From assembly GCF_000012325.1 (NCBI RefSeq), contig NC_003910.7, positions 5,022,001 to 5,086,000 on the forward strand: DNA of 64,000 nt, written 5' to 3'. The translations under genes and the position numbers were made by a program. Under the pieces are notes generated by a model. That model was not told the DNA's origin and searched no databases. It saw nothing but the letters and a program-made list of their open reading frames with translations. Position 1 is the stretch's first letter; each line of letters begins with the position of its first letter. Shown here in pieces: positions 18,702-29,563 of this stretch. The DNA is from Colwellia psychrerythraea 34H (GTDB taxonomy: Bacteria > Pseudomonadota > Gammaproteobacteria > Enterobacterales > Alteromonadaceae).

Positions 18702-18855
18702 TTTAATCCCTTAATTACTAATTTTATTATTTTAAAGTTCGCTTAGGCTTTTTAACATACTTTCACATTTAAAAAATAATATGATCAGTTTAGATGTCAA
18801 TGGGCTCAGAGCGCTTGAAGTAGAACTTTCAGCCGTGATTTTGAGTTATTCACCA

Positions 18856-19833
18856 TTAAGCTCGTTCTATTGAAAAACTCTGTACTTCACTTATTGTTTT
18901 AATATCAAGCGCTAACATCACCAACCTATCAATTCCCAAAGCGACTCCTGAACACTGTGGTAATCCATGATTTAATGCCGCAATGAAGTTTTCATCAATA
19001 GGCTTAACAGCTAATCCTTGAGCAGCTCTCTTTGCATTATCTTCTTCAAATCTAACTTGCTGTTCATTAGCATCAGTTAATTCATTAAACCCATTAACCA
19101 GCTCTATGCCTTTGAAGTAACATTCAAATCGTTGTGCAACACGAAGATCATCAATTGATTTTTTTGCTAGTGATGCTTGCGCTATTGGAAAATCATAGAT
19201 AAATTGCGGCGCATCAATACCTATGGTTGGTTCAATGATTTCAGTGAAGATAAATTGAAGCAGCAAATCGGCATCATTCATTTCAACTAGCCAATCAGCA
19301 GATTTACCATACTTATTTAATACCTCAGTAAGCTCATCAAAAGTGGCGGTTAGTGGATCTACAGAAACTGTTTTAAGGAATATATCTTGATAGCTAGTAA
19401 ATATCGCCTTATCACCACCTAAAACGACTTGCAGTAAGTCTGCGACCTCTGACATCAAATCAAACTGATCAAAGCCAATACGGTACCATTCAAGCATGGT
19501 GAACTCGGGATTATGATTCTTACCTGACTCTTCATGACGAAACGCCTTCGCTATTTGAAAAATACAGCCATATCCAGAAGCAAGTAACCGCTTCATATGA
19601 AACTCTGGCGAGGTTTGTAAAAATAACTCGGTCGAATGACCTACTGGACTATCAGCTAAAAAATCATACTTACAGGAGAGTGCATTTAAATAGACATCGG
19701 TCACTGTGCCTTGAGATAAAGAAGGTGTCTCCACTTCAACGACATTGCGTTCAGCAAAGAACTGTCTAATTTGTTGTAATATTTTTGCTCTTTTTTGAGC
19801 GTTTTGCCAAGTTAGTGTGCTTTGCCAAGTCAT
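18856..19833 (-). CDS. epmA: Elongation factor P--(R)-beta-lysine ligase
   Basis: Class II lysyl-tRNA-synthetase-like enzyme (PoxA/GenX/YjeA) that attaches (R)-beta-lysine to a conserved lysine of EF-P and so relieves ribosome stalling at polyproline. It has no anticodon-binding domain. Motif 2 is FRHEESGKNHNPEFTMLEW and motif 3 is GVALGIDRLVML; the N-terminal QGTVTD.Y segment is also typical. The length of 325 residues is standard. The partner genes epmB and efp are not in this window. It appears monocistronic, downstream of tufA. Confidence 0.93.
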   Translation of the reverse strand: MTWQSTLTWQNAQKRAKILQQIRQFFAERNVVEVETPSLSQGTVTDVYLNALSCKYDFLADSPVGHSTELFLQTSPEFHMKRLLASGYGCIFQIAKAFRHEESGKNHNPEFTMLEWYRIGFDQFDLMSEVADLLQVVLGGDKAIFTSYQDIFLKTVSVDPLTATFDELTEVLNKYGKSADWLVEMNDADLLLQFIFTEIIEPTIGIDAPQFIYDFPIAQASLAKKSIDDLRVAQRFECYFKGIELVNGFNELTDANEQQVRFEEDNAKRAAQGLAVKPIDENFIAALNHGLPQCSGVALGIDRLVMLALDIKTISEVQSFSIERA

Positions 19834-19874
19834 GTGAATACCGTTAATAGATTAGGACGTTGCATAGACAATAG

Positions 19875-19899
19875 ATTCCCGACAAGAAACTTCGGGAAT
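19875..19899. repeat. Short palindromic repeat, copy 2
   Basis: ATTCCCGA and TCGGGAAT enclose CAAGAAACT, followed by GACGA. Compared with the copy at 17289 the loop and flank are conserved, while two stem positions differ on both strands so that pairing is kept. Confidence 0.75.
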
Positions 19900-19982
19900 G
19901 ACGACTGTTGCCATTGTAGATAAAGCCAACAGATTTACTAGATCTTTAATTAATAAATGGTTTTTTACTTTCTCTTAAGATC

Positions 19983-20006
19983 AAAAAAGGCCGCGTTAGC
20001 GACCTT
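19983..20006 (-). terminator. Intrinsic terminator of the str operon (tufA)
   Basis: On the minus strand AAGGTCGC-TAAC-GCGGCCTT is followed by a U-run. The same hairpin occurs after tufB (42478-42501), so the duplicated region extends to the terminator. Confidence 0.93.
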
Positions 20007-20053
20007 CTTTATTCGATATTATTTCTAATATGGATTGATAAATTAATTTAATG

Positions 20054-20135
20054 CTAGATGAAGTGTTTGCAAAGCAGAAGCACGGAATTGACGTGAGTCA
20101 ATGAGTACTTCCAATGCAGCTAACACAAGTTCTAG
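20054..20135 (-). repeat. Long hairpin in the tufA 3' untranslated region
   Basis: The core GAAGCAC-GGAA-TTGAC-GTGA-GTCAA-TGA-GTACTTC (20077-20111) lies inside imperfect arms that close with CTAGA/TCTAG. The core is nearly identical to the one after tufB, but the arms differ in sequence while staying self-complementary. It lies between the tufA stop and its terminator. Confidence 0.75.
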
Positions 20136-20152
20136 CGAAAATTAGTTATCAA

Positions 20153-21337
20153 TTAAGCCATAATCTTAGAAACAACACCAGCACCAACAGTACGACCACC
20201 TTCACGGATTGCGAAGCGTAAACCTTCGTCCATCGCTACTGGGTTGATTAGCTCAACAACAAACTTAAGGTTGTCACCAGGCATTACCATTTCAACACCT
20301 TCAGGAAGCTCTACAGCACCTGTGATATCTGTTGTACGGAAGTAAAACTGTGGACGGTATCCTTTAAAGAATGGAGTATGACGACCACCTTCATCTTTAG
20401 AAAGAACATAAACTTCTGATTCGAATTTAGTGTGAGGTAAGATTGAACCTGGAGCACAAAGTACTTGACCACGTTCAACATCTTCACGCTTAAGACCACG
20501 TAGAAGAACACCACAGTTCTCGCCAGCACGACCTTCGTCAAGAAGCTTACGGAACATTTCAACACCTGTACAAGTTGATTTTTGTGTATCACGGATACCA
20601 ACAACTTCTACTTCTTCACCAATTTTGATGATACCACGTTCAACACGACCTGTTACAACTGTACCACGACCTGAGATTGAGAATACATCTTCGATAGGCA
20701 TGATGAATGCACCGTCAATTGCACGCTCTGGCTCTGGAATGTAAGTATCAAGTGCATCAGCAAGTTCGATAATTTTCGCTTCCCATGCTTCATCGCCTTG
20801 AAGAGCGCCTAAAGCTGAACCTTGAATTACTGGTAAATCATCACCAGGGAAGTCATATTCAGAAAGAAGTTCACGAACTTCCATTTCTACTAATTCTAAT
20901 AATTCTTCATCATCTACAACGTCACATTTGTTCATGAAAACGATGATGAAAGGAACACCAACTTGGCGAGACAATAAGATGTGCTCACGTGTTTGTGGCA
21001 TAGGACCATCTGTAGCAGCAACTACTAAGATAGCGCCATCCATTTGTGCAGCACCAGTGATCATATTTTTGATATAATCGGCGTGACCAGGACAATCTAC
21101 GTGTGCATAGTGACGTGCTTCAGTATCGTATTCGATGTGAGAAGTATTAATTGTAATACCACGTTCACGTTCTTCAGGAGCGTTATCGATTTGTGCGAAA
21201 TCTTTAACTTCACCACCGTGAACTTTAGTTAATACAGCAGAGATAGCAGCTGTTAAAGTTGTTTTACCGTGATCTACGTGACCGATAGTACCAACGTTAA
21301 CATGCGGTTTATTACGTTCAAATTTTTCTTTAGCCAT
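20153..21337 (-). CDS. tufA: Elongation factor Tu (copy A)
   Basis: GTPase that delivers aminoacyl-tRNA to the ribosome. G1 GHVDHGKT (residues 19-26), G3 DCPGHADY and G4 NKCD are intact, and the protein ends in [11 protein letters not shown]. Its 394 residues are identical to those of tufB at 42626. The nucleotide sequences differ only at scattered synonymous sites, with the densest cluster around 20690-20850. It is the last gene of rpsL-rpsG-fusA-tufA, 93 bases after fusA; the S10 operon that often follows in other gammaproteobacteria is not here. Confidence 0.97.
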   Translation of the reverse strand: MAKEKFERNKPHVNVGTIGHVDHGKTTLTAAISAVLTKVHGGEVKDFAQIDNAPEERERGITINTSHIEYDTEARHYAHVDCPGHADYIKNMITGAAQMDGAILVVAATDGPMPQTREHILLSRQVGVPFIIVFMNKCDVVDDEELLELVEMEVRELLSEYDFPGDDLPVIQGSALGALQGDEAWEAKIIELADALDTYIPEPERAIDGAFIMPIEDVFSISGRGTVVTGRVERGIIKIGEEVEVVGIRDTQKSTCTGVEMFRKLLDEGRAGENCGVLLRGLKREDVERGQVLCAPGSILPHTKFESEVYVLSKDEGGRHTPFFKGYRPQFYFRTTDITGAVELPEGVEMVMPGDNLKFVVELINPVAMDEGLRFAIREGGRTVGAGVVSKIMA

Positions 21338-21430
21338 TTTTCAATTACCTTTAAGTTTAGTAAACTATATAAATTAAAAGGCGCAGTCAAAATGACCTTG
21401 CCAGATGTAAATATTCGAGTAATGGATTCT

Positions 21431-23530
21431 CTAACGAGTTTCCATAATTTTTTGTGCTACCAATTTCGGCGCTTCATTATACTGCTGAAACTCCATAGAG
21501 TAAGATGCACGGCCTTGAGTAGCACTACGCAAGTCGGTAGCATAGCCAAACATTTCAGCTAAGGGTACCAATGCATTTACAATTTTCGAACCTGCAGGAC
21601 CTTCGTCCATACCATCAATCATACCGCGACGACGGTTTAAGTCACCTACAACATCACCCATGTTGGCTTCTGGTGTAGTAACTTCTACTTTCATCATTGG
21701 CTCTAAAATAACAGGATTTGCTTCAAGCGCACCTTTTCTAAAGCCCATAGAAGCAGCAACTTTAAATGCTATCTCGTTTGAGTCAACATCATGAAAAGAA
21801 CCATCATAAAGAGTAACCTTTATGTCTAATAACGGATAACCAGCTAAAACACCACTATCCATCTGTTCTTTACAGCCTTTTTCTACTGCAGGAATAAATT
21901 CTTTTGGTACTGTGCCGCCAACGATTTCGTTAACAAACTCAAAACCAGCACCTTCTTCATTCGGTTCCATCTTCAACCAAACATGGCCAAATTGACCTTT
22001 ACCACCTGATTGACGGATAAATTTACCTTCAACTTCAACAGTACCGCGAATCGTTTCTCGATAAGAAACTTGTGGGTTACCAACATTACACTCAACACCA
22101 AATTCACGCTTCATACGTTCAACAAGGATATCTAAGTGTAGTTCACCCATACCCGAGATGATGGTCTGTCCAGTTTCATCGTCAGTGGCCACTCTAAACG
22201 AGGGGTCTTCTGCCGCAAGTTTACCTAACGCAATACCCATTTTTTCTTGTGCTGCGAGTGTTCTTGGCTCTACCGCAACTGAAATTACCGGTTCAGGGAA
22301 CTCCATGCGCTCTAGCGTAATAATATGTTTCGCATCGCATAACGTATCACCCGTGGTGACATCTTTCAAACCAATTGCAGCGGCTATATCACCAGCACGA
22401 ACTTCTTTTATTTCTTGTCTGTCGTTGGCATGCATTTGTACTATACGACCAAAACGTTCTTTTTTACCCTTAACTGGGTTATAAACGCTATCACCTGTTT
22501 GCACTACTCCTGAATATACACGGAAGAATGTGAGTGTGCCAACAAATGGGTCTGTCGCTATTTTAAAAGCGAGTGCTGAAAAGGGTGCTTCATCATCTGC
22601 TGAGCGAATACCTTCAGATTCATCTTTATCATCATTAATACCCGTAATAGCGGCAACTTCAGTTGGTGAAGGCAGATATTCAATAACAGCATCGAGTACC
22701 GCTTGAACGCCTTTATTTTTAAAGGCACTACCACAACTACACAGGATAATTTCATTTGCTAGTGTACGAGCACGTAAACCAACTTTAATCTCTTCTTCGG
22801 TTAAATCACCTTCTTCAAGGTATTTATCCATTAACTCTTCGTTAGCTTCAGCGGCTTCAGAAATGAGGTTTTCACGCCATTCTTCAGCCATATCTTGCAT
22901 ATCAGCAGGAATTTCTTCATAGCTGAAGGTCATACCTTGATCACTTGCGTTCCAGTTGATGGCCTTCATCTTAATCAGATCAACCACACCTTCAAAATCG
23001 TCTTCAGCACCGATAGCTAAATGTATTGGTACTGCATTTGCGCCTAGACGAGTTTTCAGTTGCTCAACTACATATAAGAAGTCAGCACCTGTTCTATCCA
23101 TTTTGTTCACAAACACTATACGTGGTACAGCATATTTTTCCATTTGACGCCAAACCGTTTCGGTTTGCGGCTGTACACCTGATGAACCACATAGCACGAG
23201 TACAGCACCATCAAGAACACGTAAAGAACGTTCTACTTCAATGGTGAAATCTACGTGACCTGGCGTATCAATAATATTAATACGATGGTCTTCAAATTGA
23301 CCTTCCATGCCTTTCCAGAAACATGTAGTTGCTGCAGAGGTTATGGTTATACCACGTTCTTGCTCTTGTTCCATCCAGTCCATAGTGGCCGCGCCGTCAT
23401 GCACTTCACCAATCTTATGAGATAGACCTGTATAGAATAATACGCGTTCTGTGGTTGTCGTTTTACCTGCATCTACATGCGCACAGATACCAATATTACG
23501 GTAGCGCTCTATAGGAGTGATACGGGCCAA
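21431..23530 (-). CDS. fusA: Elongation factor G
   Basis: Translocation GTPase, also active with RRF in ribosome recycling. [13 protein letters not shown] (residues 17-29) is G1, DTPGHVDFT is G3 and NKMDRTGAD is G4. Domains II-V follow, with the domain IV loop region and a normal C-terminus. The length of 699 residues is typical. It lies in the str operon between rpsG (254 bases upstream) and tufA. It carries none of the insertions seen in mitochondrial-like EF-G2. Confidence 0.96.
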   Translation of the reverse strand: MARITPIERYRNIGICAHVDAGKTTTTERVLFYTGLSHKIGEVHDGAATMDWMEQEQERGITITSAATTCFWKGMEGQFEDHRINIIDTPGHVDFTIEVERSLRVLDGAVLVLCGSSGVQPQTETVWRQMEKYAVPRIVFVNKMDRTGADFLYVVEQLKTRLGANAVPIHLAIGAEDDFEGVVDLIKMKAINWNASDQGMTFSYEEIPADMQDMAEEWRENLISEAAEANEELMDKYLEEGDLTEEEIKVGLRARTLANEIILCSCGSAFKNKGVQAVLDAVIEYLPSPTEVAAITGINDDKDESEGIRSADDEAPFSALAFKIATDPFVGTLTFFRVYSGVVQTGDSVYNPVKGKKERFGRIVQMHANDRQEIKEVRAGDIAAAIGLKDVTTGDTLCDAKHIITLERMEFPEPVISVAVEPRTLAAQEKMGIALGKLAAEDPSFRVATDDETGQTIISGMGELHLDILVERMKREFGVECNVGNPQVSYRETIRGTVEVEGKFIRQSGGKGQFGHVWLKMEPNEEGAGFEFVNEIVGGTVPKEFIPAVEKGCKEQMDSGVLAGYPLLDIKVTLYDGSFHDVDSNEIAFKVAASMGFRKGALEANPVILEPMMKVEVTTPEANMGDVVGDLNRRRGMIDGMDEGPAGSKIVNALVPLAEMFGYATDLRSATQGRASYSMEFQQYNEAPKLVAQKIMETR

Positions 23531-23696
23531 AGTGAAATCCTCTTACTATTACTGGTCAGTAAACAAGTAATATATATTTAGTGTTATTAATTAAATATTC
23601 GTTGTTGAGTACATCACAACAGCCAAACACTTAATTAATAAAACTCTGACTCATGTTTCTAACTTAGTGGTAAAAGCACTAGTCCGTAAAATGAGT

Positions 23697-23727
23697 ATGG
23701 CTAGCAAGAGTAACTCTTGCTAGCCAT
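23697..23727 (-). other. Perfect long hairpin between rpsG and fusA
   Basis: ATGGCTAGCAAGAGT and ACTCTTGCTAGCCAT are perfect inverted repeats separated by one base. No U-run follows on the minus strand, so it is more likely an intercistronic processing or stability structure, or a regulatory target, than a terminator. Confidence 0.6.
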
Positions 23728-23784
23728 GTATCTACCTTTGAGTGAACCCAAAAGTAGATAATACAATCAGTCAATACTGCTAGC

Positions 23785-24255
23785 TTACCAGCGGTAGTGA
23801 GCGAATGCTTTGTTAGCGTCAGCCATACGGTGAACGTCTTCACGTTTCTTAACCGCTGAACCTTTGCTATCAGACGCATCTAACATTTCGTTAGCTAGGC
23901 GCTGAGCCATTGATTTTTCACCACGTTTACGAGCTGCTTCAACTAACCAACGCATGGCTAGAGCATTACGACGCACTGGACGTACTTCAACTGGAACCTG
24001 ATAAGTAGAACCACCAACACGACGAGATTTAACTTCGACAGATGGGCGGATGTTATCTAAAGCTTCTTCGAAAAGCTCTAATTGATCTTTTTCAGATTTC
24101 TGAGCTAAAATATCTAATGCACCGTAAACAATTTTTTCGGCAGTAGATTTCTTACCATCAACCATAAGGATGTTGATGAATTTTGCTAAAAGTTCGTTAT
24201 GGAACTTAGGATCTGGCAATATTTTACGTTGCCCAACGACGCGTCTTCTTGGCAT
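23785..24255 (-). CDS. rpsG: 30S ribosomal protein S7
   Basis: Primary 16S rRNA-binding protein that nucleates assembly of the 30S head and, in E. coli, represses the str operon. [18 protein letters not shown] at the N-terminus and [15 protein letters not shown] in the centre are characteristic. The length of 156 residues is typical. It follows rpsL after 118 bases, where an S7 translational-repression site would be expected; I do not see a clear enterobacterial-type one. Confidence 0.96.
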   Translation of the reverse strand: MPRRRVVGQRKILPDPKFHNELLAKFINILMVDGKKSTAEKIVYGALDILAQKSEKDQLELFEEALDNIRPSVEVKSRRVGGSTYQVPVEVRPVRRNALAMRWLVEAARKRGEKSMAQRLANEMLDASDSKGSAVKKREDVHRMADANKAFAHYRW

Positions 24256-24373
24256 CTTAATTCTCCGTAGTATTCAGGATAAATCCAAAATATATAAATT
24301 TTAAAAATTTCTTAATTTGGCCTTACTTAACGTTTTTATCTTTTACCTATCAAGTAGGTAAAGGAGGGAAAAC

Positions 24374-24760
<387 letters not shown>

Positions 24761-24922
24761 TTAGTTGTTACCAAGGAAAGTAGCCTTGATAAATTATTGC
24801 ATAAGCTTTAAATCAATGGGAAAAGCTTACACGCTCGTAATATATCTTTTACCTTATAAAGGCGTGAAATTCATCACTCCTTTTATATTATGCACACTGG
24901 GTACAGAATATCAGGTCGCGAA

Positions 24923-24951
24923 ATTCTATAGGTCAATGATTGAGCTGTCAA
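24923..24951 (-). promoter_or_regulatory. Sigma-70 promoter of the str operon
   Basis: On the minus strand the -35 is TTGACA (24951-24946), followed by a 17-base spacer and the -10 TAGAAT (24928-24923). This leaves a leader of about 165 bases before rpsL. It is near consensus, as expected for a ribosomal operon. Confidence 0.85.
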
Positions 24952-25151
24952 GCATTTATAGCAATTACACTCACTAAGTGATCATTATCAACTAGCCAAA
25001 CGATCCTATAATGTTGTTGCTTTCATTGAGAGTAACTCGTTATCTCTCGAACAAGTGCCTTGTTAATCAGCGTCTTTATTGTTGAACTCTGTGGCCTTTG
25101 TTAACGTAGTTGGTAATAGTTTGCTAGCTTAAATCTCTAAACTAGAAAAAC
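24952..25151. other. Gene-free spacer between the rpoC terminator and the str promoter
   Basis: I see no gene or RNA here. The whole stretch from 24749 to 25234 is gene-free and consists of the rpsL leader, the str promoter, this spacer and the rpoBC terminator. The long leader and spacer show that rpoBC and str are separate transcription units. Confidence 0.6.
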
Positions 25152-25183
25152 AAAAAACCGCACCTCTTTCAAGGTGCGGTTTT
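25152..25183 (-). terminator. Intrinsic terminator of the rplKAJL-rpoBC operon
   Basis: AACCGCACCT and AGGTGCGGTT form a ten-base stem with a six-base loop, and a run of T follows on the minus strand. It lies about 50 bases after the rpoC stop. Confidence 0.93.
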
Positions 25184-25234
25184 ATTATAACGCTTTACTA
25201 TATGGAGTAGCAGGCTAGCCCATATAACAAATTA

Positions 25235-28200
25235 TTAATGATTACCTGACAGTAAATCTGAATTTAAGGCATCAGTTAATGCTTTTTCTGCATCATCAGC
25301 TGAAACAGTAGATTCAACCGCTGGTGCTAAAGCAGCAGCTTTACGTCTTGCTCGTTCTTGATGGTACGAATAACCTGTACCTGCTGGGATTAAACGACCA
25401 ACGATAACGTTTTCTTTCAAGCCACGTAGACCATCTTTCTTACCTGCAACAGCAGCTTCAGTAAGTACACGTGTTGTTTCTTGGAAAGACGCCGCTGAAA
25501 TGAATGATTCAGTTGCCAATGATGCTTTAGTAATACCCATCATCTGCATTTCATATTCAGCTGGTTGCTTACCTTCAGCTTCAAGTTCACGGTTTGAGAT
25601 ATTAACTCGCGCCACTTCAACTTGTTCGCCTTTAAGGAAAGTAGAATCACCTGCATCAAGAATTTCACACTTACGGATCATTTGACGTACGATAACTTCA
25701 ATGTGCTTATCGTTAATCTTAACACCCTGTAGACGGTAAACTTCTTGTACTTCGTTAACGATGTAGTTAGCAACTGGTGCAACACCACGTAAACGCAAGA
25801 TATCATGTGGAGATTCAGGACCATCGGCAATAACTTCACCTTTGATTACTGGCTCACCTTCATAGATATTCAATAGACGCGTTTTCGGGATCATCTCTTC
25901 GTAAACTTCACCGCTAGGCTGAGTAATCAATAAGCGTACTTTACCTTTGGTTTCTTTACCGAAAGCAACAACACCCGTTTTCTCTGCAAGTATCGCAGGA
26001 AGTTTAGGTTTACGTGCTTCAAATAAATCAGCTACACGAGGAAGACCACCGGTAATATCACGAGTTTTTGAACTTGCTTGTGGTATACGAGCTAGTGCAT
26101 CACCAACGCCAACATCCGCGCCATCTTCAAGGTTAACAATCGCATTACCTGGAAGATAGTAAAGTGCCGGAATTTCAGTACCAGCAATCATTACTTCTTT
26201 GCCTTTCGCATCAACAAGCTTCAATGCTGGACGCATTTCTTTACCTGTTGCATTACGTTGTGCAGCGTCAGTAATAACGATACTTGATAAACCAGTTAAC
26301 TCATCAGTTTGGCGAACCATAGTTACGCCATCAGCTAGGTCAACGAATTGAACCTTACCTGCCACTTCCGTGATGATAGGATGCGTATGTGGGTCCCAGT
26401 TAGCGATAGTATCGCCAGAGTTCACTGCTTCGCCATCATTCTTAGAAAGTACAGAACCGTAAGGAACTTTATAACGTTCTTTCTCACGGCCCATTTCATC
26501 AATGATTGTTAACTCTGATGAACGAGACGTAATTACGAGATGTTTCTCTGAGTTTGTTACAAACTTAGCGTTTTGTAATTTCAAAGTACCTGTGTTTTTA
26601 ACTTGTACGCTGCTTTCAGCAGTAGCACGAGATGCAGCACCACCGATATGGAACGTACGCATTGTTAACTGTGTACCAGGTTCACCAATTGATTGTGCAG
26701 CAACTACACCAATAGCTTCACCTTGGTTGATCATATGGCCACGAGCCAAATCACGACCGTAACAATTAGCACAAATACCAAAGTCAGTCTTACAAGTAAT
26801 GATTGAACGTACTTTGATTTGATCTACTGAGTTGTCTTCAATAACATCACAGAGTGCTTCATCAATTAGTGTATTACGTGGAAGTAATACTTCATCAGTA
26901 CCTGGAATTAATACGTCATCACACACGACACGACCTAGAACACGTTCGCGTAATGGCTCAACAACATCACCACCTTCGATTAGTGGCGTCATTAATAAAC
27001 CGTCATGTGTACCACAGTCATGGTTAGTAACAACCAAATCTTGTGCAACATCAACTAAACGACGAGTTAGATAACCCGAGTTAGCTGTTTTAAGTGCCGT
27101 ATCGGCAAGACCTTTACGCGCACCATGAGTTGAGATGAAGTATTGTAATACAGTCAGACCTTCACGGAAGTTAGCTTTGATTGGCGTTTCGATGATTGAA
27201 CCATCTGGTTTAGCCATCAAACCACGCATACCCGCTAATTGACGAATCTGTGCAGCACTACCACGAGCACCCGAGTCAGCCATCATAAAGATTGAGTTGA
27301 AAGAATCTTGTTCTTCCATTTCGCCATCTCTGTTCATAACCATTTCTTTCGAAAGGTTATCCATCATCGCTTTCGAAACTTTTTCGTTAGCAGATGACCA
27401 AATATCGATTACTTTGTTGTACTTCTCACCGGCAGTTACTAGACCTTGGTCAAACTGGGCTTGAATTTCAGCAACTTCAGCTTCTGAATCTTCTACAATC
27501 GTATACTTAGCTTCAGGAATAACCATATCGTCGATACCAACAGAACAACCTGCAATCATCGCGTAATGGAAACCTGTATACATGATTTGATCAGCAAACA
27601 TTACTGTTTCTTTCAAACCTAAGTTACGGTAAGCATGGTTAATCAGTTTTGAAATTGGTTTTTTACCAAGTGGCTTGTCAATTAGGTCATAAGGTAAGCC
27701 CTTAGGACATACTTGCCACATAATTGCGCGACCAACTGTAGTATCACGTAACTTAGTTACTGGTTCCCATTCACCATCAGCATTTTTAACGTGCTCGGTA
27801 ATACGAACTTTAATACGAGCATGAAGTTCAGCAACACCTGTACGGTATGCCTTTTCTACTTCTTTTTCGTCAGTAAAGTACATGCCTTCGCCTAAACCGT
27901 TTATACGAAAACGTGTTAGGTAATAAAGGCCTAATACAACATCCTGCGATGGTACTATGATTGGCTCACCGTTAGCCGGTGCTAGAACGTTGTTCGTTGA
28001 CATCATCAACGTACGTGCTTCCATTTGTGCTTCGATTGTCAACGGTACGTGTACCGCCATTTGGTCACCATCGAAATCGGCATTGTATGCCGCACAAACT
28101 AGTGGATGAAGGTGAATTGCTTTACCTTCAATCAACACAGGTTCAAAAGCTTGGATACCCAATCTATGAAGTGTTGGTGCACGGTTAAGCATAACTGGAT

Positions 28201-29455
28201 GTTCACGGATTACTTCATCAAGTACATCCCAAACTTCAGCGCCTTCACGTTCAACTAATTTCTTAGCAGCTTTAATTGTAGTTGCTAAACCACGTGCTTC
28301 TAATTTACCGTAGATAAATGGCTTGAATAATTCAAGTGCCATTTTCTTAGGCAAACCACACTGATGTAGTTTAAGCGTAGGACCAACAGTGATTACTGAA
28401 CGACCAGAGTAATCAACACGTTTACCTAGTAAATTCTGACGGAAACGACCTTGCTTACCTTTAATCATATCGGCAAGAGATTTAAGAGGACGTTTGTTAG
28501 AACCCGTAATAGCTCGACCACGACGACCATTATCTAATAATGCATCAACAGACTCTTGCAACATACGTTTTTCGTTACGTACGATAATATCTGGTGCAAC
28601 TAAATCTAGAAGACGTTTTAAACGGTTGTTACGGTTAATAACACGACGGTATAGATCATTAAGATCAGAAGTCGCAAAACGACCACCATCTAATGGTACC
28701 AACGGACGTAAATCAGGCGGTAAAATTGGTAAAACATTCATAATCATCCACTCAGGCTTGTTGCCTGAAGCAGCGAATGCTTCCATTAATTTTAAACGCT
28801 TAGTGATTTTTTTACGTTTAGTTTCACTACCGATTTCTGGTAACTCTTCACGCATTTGCGCTACTTCACCGTCTAAATCAATTTGTTGTAGTAAAGCTAA
28901 TACCGCTTCAGCACCCATTAAGGCATCAAATTCATCACCGTGTTCTTCTAACGCATCAAGATATTCTTCTTCCGTTAGAATTTGGCTTTTTTCTAATGTT
29001 GTCATACCAGGTTCGGTTACAACATATGATTCGAAATAAAGCACACGCTCAATATCACGTAACGTCATATCAAGTAGTAAACCAATACGTGATGGTAATG
29101 ATTTTAAGAACCAAATGTGAGCCACTGGACTTGCTAATTCGATATGACCCATACGGTCACGACGAACTTTAGTCAATGTAACTTCTACGCCACATTTTTC
29201 ACAGATAACACCACGATGCTTTAAGCGTTTGTATTTGCCACAAAGACATTCATAGTCTTTTACTGGGCCAAAAATACGCGCACAGAATAAACCGTCACGT
29301 TCTGGCTTAAAAGTACGATAGTTAATGGTTTCTGGCTTTTTAACTTCACCAAATGACCAAGAACGTACCAAATCTGGCGACGCTAATCCGATGCGAATAC
29401 CATCGAAATCTTCGGTTTGATTCTGTTGCTTAAGAAACTTAAGTAAATCTTTCAC
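25235..29455 (-). CDS. rpoC: DNA-directed RNA polymerase subunit beta'
   Basis: Catalytic subunit of RNA polymerase. The N-terminal zinc ribbon [20 protein letters not shown] is at about residues 70-90. The catalytic magnesium-binding loop NADFDGDQ is near 458. A second zinc site contains [15 protein letters not shown]. The trigger-loop region (TLRTFHIGG-like [12 protein letters not shown]) is intact. The length of 1406 residues matches E. coli (1407), so there is no intein or large lineage insertion. The gap to rpoB is 108 bases and contains a perfect hairpin. Confidence 0.97.
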   Translation of the reverse strand: MKDLLKFLKQQNQTEDFDGIRIGLASPDLVRSWSFGEVKKPETINYRTFKPERDGLFCARIFGPVKDYECLCGKYKRLKHRGVICEKCGVEVTLTKVRRDRMGHIELASPVAHIWFLKSLPSRIGLLLDMTLRDIERVLYFESYVVTEPGMTTLEKSQILTEEEYLDALEEHGDEFDALMGAEAVLALLQQIDLDGEVAQMREELPEIGSETKRKKITKRLKLMEAFAASGNKPEWMIMNVLPILPPDLRPLVPLDGGRFATSDLNDLYRRVINRNNRLKRLLDLVAPDIIVRNEKRMLQESVDALLDNGRRGRAITGSNKRPLKSLADMIKGKQGRFRQNLLGKRVDYSGRSVITVGPTLKLHQCGLPKKMALELFKPFIYGKLEARGLATTIKAAKKLVEREGAEVWDVLDEVIREHPVMLNRAPTLHRLGIQAFEPVLIEGKAIHLHPLVCAAYNADFDGDQMAVHVPLTIEAQMEARTLMMSTNNVLAPANGEPIIVPSQDVVLGLYYLTRFRINGLGEGMYFTDEKEVEKAYRTGVAELHARIKVRITEHVKNADGEWEPVTKLRDTTVGRAIMWQVCPKGLPYDLIDKPLGKKPISKLINHAYRNLGLKETVMFADQIMYTGFHYAMIAGCSVGIDDMVIPEAKYTIVEDSEAEVAEIQAQFDQGLVTAGEKYNKVIDIWSSANEKVSKAMMDNLSKEMVMNRDGEMEEQDSFNSIFMMADSGARGSAAQIRQLAGMRGLMAKPDGSIIETPIKANFREGLTVLQYFISTHGARKGLADTALKTANSGYLTRRLVDVAQDLVVTNHDCGTHDGLLMTPLIEGGDVVEPLRERVLGRVVCDDVLIPGTDEVLLPRNTLIDEALCDVIEDNSVDQIKVRSIITCKTDFGICANCYGRDLARGHMINQGEAIGVVAAQSIGEPGTQLTMRTFHIGGAASRATAESSVQVKNTGTLKLQNAKFVTNSEKHLVITSRSSELTIIDEMGREKERYKVPYGSVLSKNDGEAVNSGDTIANWDPHTHPIITEVAGKVQFVDLADGVTMVRQTDELTGLSSIVITDAAQRNATGKEMRPALKLVDAKGKEVMIAGTEIPALYYLPGNAIVNLEDGADVGVGDALARIPQASSKTRDITGGLPRVADLFEARKPKLPAILAEKTGVVAFGKETKGKVRLLITQPSGEVYEEMIPKTRLLNIYEGEPVIKGEVIADGPESPHDILRLRGVAPVANYIVNEVQEVYRLQGVKINDKHIEVIVRQMIRKCEILDAGDSTFLKGEQVEVARVNISNRELEAEGKQPAEYEMQMMGITKASLATESFISAASFQETTRVLTEAAVAGKKDGLRGLKENVIVGRLIPAGTGYSYHQERARRKAAALAPAVESTVSADDAEKALTDALNSDLLSGNH

Positions 29456-29484
29456 ACACTTCTCCTGTCGGAGTTAAACTTTGA

Positions 29485-29512
29485 GAAGAAGGCAAAATAA
29501 TTTGCCTTCTTC
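29485..29512 (-). other. Intercistronic hairpin between rpoB and rpoC
   Basis: GAAGAAGGCAAA and TTTGCCTTCTTC form a perfect 12-base stem with the loop ATAA. On the minus strand no U-run follows, so read-through into rpoC is expected. It may be an RNase III or stability element. Confidence 0.6.
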
Positions 29513-29563
29513 GCTTACCGGCTTACCCATCAGGATAAGCTCAGTTGACTTATGGTTTGAAAC

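Larger units (their letters stand above)
19834..20152. other. Gene-free stretch between epmA and tufA
   Basis: There is no gene here. It holds a short palindromic repeat (19875-19899), the tufA terminator (19983-20006) and a long imperfect hairpin in the tufA 3' untranslated region (20054-20135). The epmA promoter must lie between the terminator and 19834, but no convincing -35/-10 pair stands out. Confidence 0.7.

Noticed and set aside
28494..29039. 181-residue open frame antisense to rpoC
   Set aside because: It lies wholly inside the well-conserved rpoC and has no family-like sequence or ribosome binding site.
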